Assembly: GCA_947624475.1 (NCBI GenBank)
Contig: CANQKK010000004.1
Span: 1-19,485, forward strand
From: an uncultured Bacilli bacterium
GTDB lineage: Bacteria; Bacillota_I; Bacilli_A; RF39; UBA660
Length of the DNA: 19,485 bases
Direction: 5' to 3'
This document shows, one piece after another, positions 14,685 to 19,485 of this stretch. Both the position numbers and the translations under genes were made by a program. Each line of letters starts with the position of its first letter. Positions within the stretch are counted from its first letter, which is position 1. The notes beneath the pieces were generated by a model. The model was given only the letters and a program-made list of their open reading frames with translations, was not told the DNA's origin and searched no databases.

Positions 14685-16415
14685 CTACTTATATTCTATC
14701 ATATTATCTCCTACTAATTCAATAAGTTCATCAACAGGAGTTTTACTTTTTTTCTTATTTTCATTCAATTCTTCTTTAACAACATATTTTATACCATTTT
14801 TAGTATTTAAAATATATTTTTTCCTTTCACTTTCCCATCTTTCATCACTAATAGCAGCAATTCTAAGATTAAGATTAAATAGCACTTCAAACAATTTTTC
14901 CACTTTATCGACATTCTCATTAATTCTATTTACAATAGAGTCATTTTTACCAGTAACAATTGCATATGAAGAAGAAGCGACAACAACAGAAGCATCTTTG
15001 AGTAATCCTGAAACCACCGAGTAATTATCATCATAAATATAATTATCTATACCTTTCCAGCCATTCAAAATCTCATTTTTAATATCCTTAGAAGCAAGAG
15101 CAAAAGCATTGTTAATAATCAAATCAATACTATTTTCCAATTCATCATTAGAATTCTCATAATCAGATTTCTTAACTTTTGAAATAATTATATTTTTTTC
15201 TTCATCAACTCCCATTTTTTTTCTATTGATTATTTCCCGGGAAATATTTTCACCCTCAAAATTACTTTTTGAGGCAGTTTTCGATTTTTCAATGTCATTT
15301 TTTTCTAAAATTATTTCCCGGGAAATAATTTTTTTATTTTCAAAATAATCATTATCAGAAAATTTCAATAAACAAGTCATCAAAATTATTGAACTATGAG
15401 AAGAATATTTTATTGATGACAAAGAATCATTCAACATTTCTATCAAACCATAAATAGTTTTATCAGTAAATAAATTACTAACTAAAGAGATAGCCTTATT
15501 TTTAGCAACAATATTACTTAAAACTTTAGTAGTTTTAAAAAGAATAACATCTTTCAAAAAAACAATCAATTCCTCAATAAACTTATTAATTTCTTTTCCT
15601 GATTTATCCAAATTATCAACAAACGAGATAATTTTTTCCTTATTACTAGAACTAATGTTCGTAAGCAATTCACTTAAATCATTATAAGATACAGTTCCAA
15701 TCACCTTATATACATCTTCCAAAACAATTTTTCCATTACTATAAGCATTAAGTTGATCTAAAATATTAATAGCATCACGCATACCACCATCCGCTATTCT
15801 AGCAATTTCATAAAATACATCATCAGAAGCATTAATTTTCTCAAGTTTAGCAATACTTTTAATTCTATTAGCTATTTTTTCATCACTAATTTTAGAAAAT
15901 CTAAATTTTTGACATCGCGAGGCAATAGTAAGAGGAATTTTATGTGGTTCAGTAGTAGCAAGAATAAAAATAACATGTGAAGGAGGTTCTTCTAAAGTCT
16001 TAAGTAAAGCATTAAACGCACTATTAGAAAGCATGTGAACTTCATCGATAATATAAACTTTAAATTTTGCATGACTAGGAACCAAATTAACTTTATCCCT
16101 AAGTTCTCTAATTTCTTCAACACCATTATTAGAAGCAGCATCAATTTCTACAATATCATTACTATTATTAAAATTTATACAATTATAACATTTTCCACAT
16201 GGTTTACCACCAACCAAATTATCACAATTAACAAGTCGTGCAATAATTTTAGCTATAGTAGTTTTCCCTGTTCCTCGAGGGCCACTAAATAAATAAGCAT
16301 GAGAAATTTTATTATTAATAATAGCATTATTAATAACAGTAACAATTTCCTCTTGTCCATAAACATCTTCAAAATCAGAAGGTCTATATTTTCTATATAA
16401 TGCAAGATATGACAT
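14685..16415 (-). CDS. dnaX: DNA polymerase III gamma/tau subunit
   Basis: A 576-residue clamp-loader ATPase. Walker A GPRGTGKT (45-52), zinc-module cysteines Cys64, 73, 76 and 79, Walker B IIDEVHML (122-129), sensor region ATTEPHKIP and SRC (166-168) are all intact. Domain III follows, then a variable linker (about 355-420), then a C-terminal tau-like region. Two Noc-type palindromes lie in the linker, each encoding ISREI. The start has GAGGTG. An extended -10 promoter lies about 35 bases upstream, and the transcript probably runs through ebfC, recR and beyond. An A7 tract near the 3' end is too close to the stop to produce a distinct gamma form. Confidence 0.97.
   Translation of the reverse strand: MSYLALYRKYRPSDFEDVYGQEEIVTVINNAIINNKISHAYLFSGPRGTGKTTIAKIIARLVNCDNLVGGKPCGKCYNCINFNNSNDIVEIDAASNNGVEEIRELRDKVNLVPSHAKFKVYIIDEVHMLSNSAFNALLKTLEEPPSHVIFILATTEPHKIPLTIASRCQKFRFSKISDEKIANRIKSIAKLEKINASDDVFYEIARIADGGMRDAINILDQLNAYSNGKIVLEDVYKVIGTVSYNDLSELLTNISSSNKEKIISFVDNLDKSGKEINKFIEELIVFLKDVILFKTTKVLSNIVAKNKAISLVSNLFTDKTIYGLIEMLNDSLSSIKYSSHSSIILMTCLLKFSDNDYFENKKIISREIILEKNDIEKSKTASKSNFEGENISREIINRKKMGVDEEKNIIISKVKKSDYENSNDELENSIDLIINNAFALASKDIKNEILNGWKGIDNYIYDDNYSVVSGLLKDASVVVASSSYAIVTGKNDSIVNRINENVDKVEKLFEVLFNLNLRIAAISDERWESERKKYILNTKNGIKYVVKEELNENKKKSKTPVDELIELVGDNMIEYK
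15232..15245. promoter_or_regulatory. Noc-binding-site-like palindrome inside dnaX (site 1)
   Basis: ATTTCCCGGGAAAT, a perfect 14-bp palindrome (16 bp with flanking T/A). It equals the consensus NBS recognised by Noc, the ParB paralogue that blocks division over the nucleoid in B. subtilis. It lies in the variable linker region of dnaX. Confidence 0.8.
15257..15275. repeat. 19-bp repeat copy A between the two dnaX Noc-type sites
   Basis: caaaattactttttgaggc; 18 of 19 bases are identical to 17516-17534 near the third Noc-type palindrome. With its left flank it can form an 8-bp hairpin (CCTCAAAA / TTTTGAGG). Confidence 0.6.
15313..15326. promoter_or_regulatory. Noc-binding-site-like palindrome inside dnaX (site 2)
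   Basis: ATTTCCCGGGAAAT again, extended to a perfect 26-bp palindrome (15307-15332). The centre is 81 bp from site 1, an exact multiple of three, so both sites read ISREI in the dnaX frame. Confidence 0.82.
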
Positions 16416-16448
16416 ATCTACACCTCAATTCACAAACTTTTCAAAAAT

Positions 16449-16457
16449 ATTATAACA
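16449..16457 (-). promoter_or_regulatory. Extended -10 promoter for dnaX operon
   Basis: On the minus strand TGTTATAAT: a perfect TATAAT with the TGn extension. No good -35 is found 16-18 bp upstream, where the tadA terminator lies. Predicted start is near 16442. Confidence 0.62.
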
Positions 16458-16458
16458 T

Positions 16459-16496
16459 AAAAAAAGAACAAAAAATCACTTTTTTCTTCTTTTTTT
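16459..16496 (-). terminator. A/T-rich terminator hairpin around the tadA stop codon
   Basis: On the minus strand A7GAAGA6 (16480-16496) pairs with U6GUUCU7 (16459-16475), with one internal mismatch and a 4-base loop GUGA that contains most of the tadA UGA stop. The last seven U form the release tract. Its symmetry would also let it work for plus-strand transcripts. Confidence 0.55.
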
Positions 16497-16901
16497 AAAA
16501 AAATCAGTTAGTATTTTCGAGCATCGAAAATCGTTTATATTAACGAGGTTAACTTTATTACTAACCCTCTTAATATCATACATTTGTTCGATATTATTTT
16601 TAGTACCATAATAAACATTTTTAATTCTACTTTCAATAATAGCACCCATACACATCATACACGGTTCCAAAGTAACATACATAATACAATCATCAAGTCT
16701 CCAAGTTTTAAGATATTCACAAGCTCTACTTATCGCAATAATTTCCGCATGGTCAATACTATTCTTATTCTTTTCTCGACAATTATATCCACAAGCAATA
16801 ACTTTATCATTTTTCAAAATAACACATCCAACCGGTATTTCATCAAGTTCATTTGCTTTCATTGCTTCATCAATTGCCATTTTCATATACTTTTCATTCA
16901 T
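16476..16901 (-). CDS. tadA: tRNA-specific adenosine deaminase (A34 to inosine)
   Basis: A 141-residue zinc deaminase that makes inosine at the wobble position of tRNA-Arg(ACG). The catalytic HAE is at residues 51-53 (zinc ligand His51, proton shuttle Glu53) and the zinc motif PCMMC at 80-84 (Cys81, Cys84), as in the cytidine deaminase fold. A lysine/arginine-rich tail (KKRRKK) ends the protein. The ribosome site is GTGGTG before the ATG at 16901. It is the first gene after the parS cluster; a parS site lies 17 bp upstream of the start and covers the likely transcription start. The gene lies next to dnaX as in B. subtilis, except that the SRP RNA gene is not between them. Confidence 0.97.
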   Translation of the reverse strand: MNEKYMKMAIDEAMKANELDEIPVGCVILKNDKVIACGYNCREKNKNSIDHAEIIAISRACEYLKTWRLDDCIMYVTLEPCMMCMGAIIESRIKNVYYGTKNNIEQMYDIKRVSNKVNLVNINDFRCSKILTDFFKKRRKK

Positions 16902-16918
16902 AACTACACCACTCTTTA

Positions 16919-16934
16919 TGTTCCACGTGAAACA
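16919..16934. promoter_or_regulatory. parS site 1 (ParB/Spo0J binding)
   Basis: TGTTCCACGTGAAACA matches the parS consensus TGTTnCACGTGAAACA exactly. It lies between the tadA -10 element and the tadA ribosome site. Confidence 0.93.
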
Positions 16935-16940
16935 TTATAA

Positions 16941-16969
16941 ATACTAACATATATTTATAATGAAAACAA
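16941..16969 (-). promoter_or_regulatory. Candidate promoter of tadA
   Basis: On the minus strand TTGTTT (16964-16969), a 17-bp spacer, then TAGTAT (16941-16946) with a TG extension. Predicted start is near 16934, the edge of parS site 1. A second possible -10, TATAAT at 16934-16939, lacks a good -35. Confidence 0.5.
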
Positions 16970-17094
16970 CTTTTAAATTATTATTATTTTTCAACATTTA
17001 CATAATTCATAACTAATTTTTATTTATATATTTTTTAAATCAATATACCATTTAAACATTTCAATATTTTATTATAAAAAAAATATTATACTCA

Positions 17095-17110
17095 TGTTTC
17101 ACGTGAAACA
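17095..17110. promoter_or_regulatory. parS site 2
   Basis: TGTTTCACGTGAAACA, the perfect palindromic parS. It lies in copy 1 of the duplication. Confidence 0.95.
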
Positions 17111-17161
17111 TGAGTATAATTAGTATAATTATATAAATTAATTTTTTTAAAACATTTTTTA

Positions 17162-17177
17162 TGTTCCACGTGGAACA
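17162..17177. promoter_or_regulatory. parS site 3
   Basis: TGTTCCACGTGGAACA, a fully palindromic parS variant that differs from the consensus only by the compensating C/G pair. It lies in copy 1, 67 bp from site 2. Confidence 0.9.
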
Positions 17178-17242
17178 TAAATTATAATTAATATACCATT
17201 TAAACATTTCAATATTCTATTATAAAAAAAATATTATATTCA

Positions 17243-17258
17243 TGTTTCACGTGAAACA
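17243..17258. promoter_or_regulatory. parS site 4
   Basis: TGTTTCACGTGAAACA, identical to site 2 and exactly 148 bp from it. Confidence 0.95.
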
Positions 17259-17309
17259 TGAGCAATAATTAGTATAATTATATAAATTAATTCTTTAAAA
17301 CATTTTTTA

Positions 17310-17325
17310 TGTTCCACGTGGAACA
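17310..17325. promoter_or_regulatory. parS site 5
   Basis: TGTTCCACGTGGAACA, identical to site 3 and 148 bp from it. It abuts the end of the SRP RNA transcription unit. Confidence 0.9.
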
Positions 17326-17326
17326 T

Positions 17327-17335
17327 AAAAAAAAA
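17327..17335 (-). terminator. U-tract terminating the SRP RNA
   Basis: Nine consecutive U on the minus strand follow directly after the closing helix of the SRP RNA, which therefore supplies the terminator stem. Confidence 0.75.
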
Positions 17336-17409
17336 GATACACACATTAATAAAATGTTAAAGCTGCTGGCTTCCGCCCCTGACTTGGTTCCATTAATTAA
17401 TGTTGTATC
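17336..17409 (-). ncRNA. ffs: Small signal recognition particle RNA (4.5S type, no Alu domain)
   Basis: A 74-nt RNA with the conserved SRP domain IV tip: GUCAGG, a GGC/GCC helix closed by a GGAA tetraloop, then AGCAGC on the 3' side. This is the Ffh M-domain binding site. The 5' end GAUACAACAUUAAUUAAUG pairs with CAUUUUAUUAAUGUGUGUAUC at the 3' end to close a single hairpin. It has a good promoter and a U9 terminator. It lacks the Alu domain found in the long SRP RNA of Bacillus and most Clostridia, and is close to the compact Mollicutes type. In B. subtilis the SRP RNA gene lies between tadA and dnaX; here it is between gyrA and tadA. Confidence 0.92.
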
Positions 17410-17415
17410 AACAGT

Positions 17416-17444
17416 ATAATACTATAAAATCAAGAAATAATCAA
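17416..17444 (-). promoter_or_regulatory. Promoter of the SRP RNA gene
   Basis: On the minus strand TTGATT (17439-17444), a 17-bp spacer, TATTAT (17416-17421), then 6 bp to the first base of the RNA helix at 17409. Confidence 0.72.
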
Positions 17445-17453
17445 CAGCAAGAA

Positions 17454-17477
17454 TATAGCATACAAATGTTTGCTATA
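17454..17477. repeat. Inverted repeat upstream of the SRP RNA promoter
   Basis: TATAGCA (17454-17460) and TGCTATA (17471-17477) form a 7-bp dyad with a 10-base centre. There is no U-tract on either strand, so it is not an obvious terminator. It lies 9 bp upstream of the -35 element and could be a protein site. Confidence 0.4.
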
Positions 17478-17515
17478 CTTTTATAAAAATAACTTTTTAA
17501 AATATTTTTTATCTC

Positions 17516-17534
17516 CAAAATTAGTTTTTGAGGC
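17516..17534. repeat. 19-bp repeat copy B beside Noc-type site 3
   Basis: caaaattagtttttgaggc, one mismatch to 15257-15275 in dnaX. It lies 27 bp left of the palindrome at 17562; copy A lies 37 bp left of the palindrome at 15313. Confidence 0.6.
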
Positions 17535-17561
17535 CTTTTTAATTTTTTTAACCCCTAAATT

Positions 17562-17575
17562 ATTTCCCGGGAAAT
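17562..17575. promoter_or_regulatory. Noc-binding-site-like palindrome downstream of gyrA (site 3)
   Basis: ATTTCCCGGGAAAT within a 24-bp perfect palindrome (17557-17580). It is identical over those 24 bp to site 2 in dnaX, and lies just past the gyrA terminator. Confidence 0.83.
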
Positions 17576-17583
17576 AATTTAAA

Positions 17584-17613
17584 GAGAAGAGAAATTTTAA
17601 TTTTCCTCTTCTC
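17584..17613 (-). terminator. Hairpin at the end of gyrA
   Basis: On the minus strand GAGAAGAG (17606-17613) pairs with CUCUUCUC (17584-17591). An A/U-rich inner part contains the gyrA UAA. Only UUU follows before AAAUU, so termination may be partial. Confidence 0.6.
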
Positions 17614-19485
17614 TTGTTTTTTGTTCTTCGACAATTTCCTCTTTATCAACAACTGCAATTGAACTCACGACATTATCATCTTTTAAATTAATTAATTTTA
17701 CACCTTGAGTTACTCTGCTCATCGTCGATATCCTATCAACAGCCATTCTAATAACAATTCCAGCATCGGTTATAATCATCAAATCTTTAGAATCATTAAC
17801 AGTTTTAAACGAAATAATCGTTCCATTTTTATCAGTAATATTAACCGTTTTAACTCCTTTTCCGCCACGATTAGTAATTCTATATTCATCAACAGGAGTT
17901 TTCTTTCCATAACCTTTTGCAGTTACAACAAGGACGAATTCATTTTCAATTACCACTTCCATACCAACAAGTTTTCCATCAGTACCTAAATTAATACCTC
18001 TAACACCTGTAGCACTTCTTCCCATAACCCTAATAGCATTTTCATTAAATCTGACCATACGACCGTTCGATGACGCCATTAAAATTTCATTATTTCCTGT
18101 AGTTTTCTTAACAGAAACAAGTTCGTCATCTTCTTTCAAAGTAATGGCCTTTTTACCATTAGTTCTAATACTTTCAAACTCAGAAATATTCGTTTTCTTT
18201 ATAAGTCCACTCCTAGTAGCCAATACTAAATACTTACTTTTCTCAGAAGAAGAAATATTCAAAAGAGAAGTAACCTTTTCATCACGTTCCAAACTAAGTA
18301 AGTTGATAATAGGAAGACCTTTAGATTGTCTACTAAACTCTGGAATTTCATATCCTTTAATCCGATATACCTTACCTTTATTAGTAAACATCAAAATATA
18401 ATCATGAGTAGTAGAATTAATCAAATGTTCAACAAAATCTTCTTCATTCGTTGACATTCCCCTAATTCCCATTCCGCCTCTATTCTGAACTTTATAAGTA
18501 TCAGCAACTAGTCTCTTAATATATCCTTTATTAGTAAGTGTAATAATAACATTTTCCACAGGAATTAAAGATTCATCTTCAATATAATCAATCGCCGTCA
18601 TATCAATTGATGTTCTTCTTTCGTCAGCATATTTATCTTTAATTTCGAGAAGTTCTTTCTTAATAATTTCAAGTACCTTTTTCTCATCTGCTAAAATAGC
18701 ACGCAATTCATCAATTAATTTAAGAAGTTCAGCAAGTTCATTTTCAATTTTATCCCTTTCTAAACCAGTTAAACGTCTTAACTTCAATTCCAAAATAGCA
18801 TCAGTTTGAACTTCGGTTAAGCCAAATCTTGAAATCAATTTTTCTTTTGCTTCAACATCACTATCAGCAGTCTTAATTATTTGGATAACTTCGTCAATAT
18901 TATCAAGAGCTACTTTATATCCCTCTAAAATATGAACACGTTTTTCCGCTTTACTAAGTTCAAATTTAGTTCTGCGAATAATAACAACTTTTTGATGATC
19001 AATATATTTTGAAATAATATCCTTAAGACCTAACGTCTTTGGTGTAAGACCGTCTAACATAAGAAATATAATTCCATACGAAACCTGAAAATTAGTATGC
19101 TTATACAAATTATTCAAAACAATTTGTGGATTAGCATCTCTCTTTAAAGTAATAGTAATTTTAATCCCATTTTTCAAATCAGTATGATAATCAGAAATAC
19201 CATCTATTATCTTGTTATGTACAAGTTCAGCAACCTTATTCTTAAGTTCCATTGTATTAACGCCATATGGAACCTCAGTAATAATAATATTACTATGAGT
19301 ACCAACATCTTCAATTTCTGCTCTACTTCTAATTGTTATCGATGCTCTTCCCGTTTCATAGGCTTTTTTTATTCCTGAATTACCTAAAATAATACCACCA
19401 GTTGGAAAATCAGGTCCTTTTATATATTGCATTAAACCTAAAGTATCAATTTCAGGATTATCAATATAAGCGACACATCCATCAA
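17597..19485 (-). CDS. gyrA: DNA gyrase subunit A, C-terminal part (N-terminus beyond window)
   Basis: About 629 residues of the type IIA topoisomerase subunit that cuts and reseals DNA. The visible part starts in the tower region (DGCVAYIDNPEIDTLGLMQYIKGPDFPTGG) and includes the coiled-coil gate (KKELLEIKDKYADERRTSI). It ends with the six-bladed wrapping domain (MGIRGMSTNEEDF, GYEIPEFSRQSKGLPIINLL, ATGVRGINL). The GyrA-box position reads TNRGGKGV, a variant of QRRGGKG, supporting gyrA over parC. An acidic tail ends the protein. The internal ATG at 19432 is not the start: the frame continues to the window edge with family-like sequence. The active-site Tyr and quinolone region lie outside. 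gyrA position implies oriC is to the right of this window. Confidence 0.95.
   Translation of the reverse strand, partial: DGCVAYIDNPEIDTLGLMQYIKGPDFPTGGIILGNSGIKKAYETGRASITIRSRAEIEDVGTHSNIIITEVPYGVNTMELKNKVAELVHNKIIDGISDYHTDLKNGIKITITLKRDANPQIVLNNLYKHTNFQVSYGIIFLMLDGLTPKTLGLKDIISKYIDHQKVVIIRRTKFELSKAEKRVHILEGYKVALDNIDEVIQIIKTADSDVEAKEKLISRFGLTEVQTDAILELKLRRLTGLERDKIENELAELLKLIDELRAILADEKKVLEIIKKELLEIKDKYADERRTSIDMTAIDYIEDESLIPVENVIITLTNKGYIKRLVADTYKVQNRGGMGIRGMSTNEEDFVEHLINSTTHDYILMFTNKGKVYRIKGYEIPEFSRQSKGLPIINLLSLERDEKVTSLLNISSSEKSKYLVLATRSGLIKKTNISEFESIRTNGKKAITLKEDDELVSVKKTTGNNEILMASSNGRMVRFNENAIRVMGRSATGVRGINLGTDGKLVGMEVVIENEFVLVVTAKGYGKKTPVDEYRITNRGGKGVKTVNITDKNGTIISFKTVNDSKDLMIITDAGIVIRMAVDRISTMSRVTQGVKLINLKDDNVVSSIAVVDKEEIVEEQKTREEEN

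Larger units (their letters stand above)
17042..17179. repeat. Tandem duplication, copy 1 (carries two parS sites)
   Basis: About 138 bp repeated at 17190-17327 with a period of 148 bp. The two copies differ at roughly four substitutions and two single-base indels (about 95 percent identity). Each carries one TGTTTC-type and one TGTTCC-type parS 67 bp apart. The flanking stretch 16970-17041 is AT-rich and shows nothing else I can support. Confidence 0.92.
17190..17327. repeat. Tandem duplication, copy 2 (carries two parS sites)
   Basis: Second copy of the 148-bp-period unit. Its right end runs into the A9 tract that serves as the SRP RNA terminator U-run. Confidence 0.92.

Noticed and set aside
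14735..14760. A7 tract near the dnaX 3' end as a programmed frameshift site for a gamma subunit
   Set aside because: It lies about 20 codons before the stop, so a shifted product would hardly differ in size; no E. coli-like stimulatory structure was seen.
16919..17325. Regularly placed palindromes that could suggest a CRISPR array or phage operator cluster
   Set aside because: The 16-bp units match parS exactly, spacings are unequal (176, 67, 81, 67) and the intervening DNA is itself duplicated, not unique spacers.
17454..17477. Terminator for gyrA
   Set aside because: The dyad lacks a U-tract on either strand; the hairpin at 17584-17613 is the better candidate.
1..19485. Use of genetic code 4 (UGA = Trp), considered because of the Mollicutes-like features
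   Set aside because: Trp is encoded by UGG (for example Trp67 of TadA), and UGA terminates holB, trmN6, bofA, tadA and metG at family-typical lengths.
17597..19485. parC (topoisomerase IV) instead of gyrA
   Set aside because: The C-terminal wrapping domain is full length with a recognisable GyrA-box variant, and the neighbourhood is the gyrA neighbourhood.

Overview
The window is an AT-rich, chromosomal, origin-proximal segment from a spore-forming low-GC Firmicute. Every supported gene lies on the minus strand. The gene content follows the Bacillus subtilis gyrA-to-spoVT neighbourhood, compacted: gyrA, tadA, dnaX, ebfC (yaaK), recR, bofA, holB, ricT (yaaT), trmN6 (yabB), rsmI (yabC), pth (spoVC), mfd, spoVT, metG and tatD (yabD) all occur. 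UGG encodes Trp and UGA serves as stop, so the standard bacterial code applies. The short SRP RNA without an Alu domain and the very low GC suggest an uncultured Bacilli/Mollicutes-related lineage (RF39- or Erysipelotrichia-like). That placement is inference, and no species is claimed.

Reading along the minus strand (right to left): 19485-17597 is the C-terminal two thirds or so of gyrA, closed by a hairpin. From 17583 to 16902 there is no protein gene but much signal. It holds one Noc-type palindrome, the small SRP RNA gene with a clear promoter, and five parS sites in about 410 bp, four of them on a 148-bp-period tandem duplication. The tadA promoter overlaps the fifth parS. tadA (with a terminator) and then dnaX (own extended -10 promoter) lead a tightly packed DNA-maintenance and RNA-modification run: dnaX-ebfC-recR-bofA-holB-ricT-trmN6-rsmI-pth-mfd. 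Several of these genes overlap or sit within a few bases of each other. Two further Noc-type palindromes lie inside the dnaX reading frame.

From 6340 to 6078 is a small transcription unit with its own promoter and terminator. Its possible 56-codon membrane-protein frame is broken twice, both times at an A5 tract. Then comes spoVT with a sigma-G-like promoter and a UUG start. A T-box leader with an AUG specifier precedes dut and metG, so dUTPase appears to sit under methionyl-tRNA control together with MetRS. A 55-aa two-helix membrane protein, tatD, a 3D-domain cell-wall protein, spoIID (sigma-E-like promoter) and the start of spoIIQ complete the window.

The functional themes are replication and recombination (gyrA, dnaX, ebfC, recR, holB, mfd), chromosome organisation (parS and Noc sites), translation quality and tRNA modification (tadA, trmN6, rsmI, pth, metG), and sporulation (bofA, spoVT, spoIID, spoIIQ; ricT as a competence/sporulation/RNA-processing factor). 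The observations most worth following are the dense parS array built by duplication, Noc-like sites embedded in dnaX, the T-box-dut-metG arrangement, and the doubly frameshifted (or non-coding) unit between mfd and spoVT.
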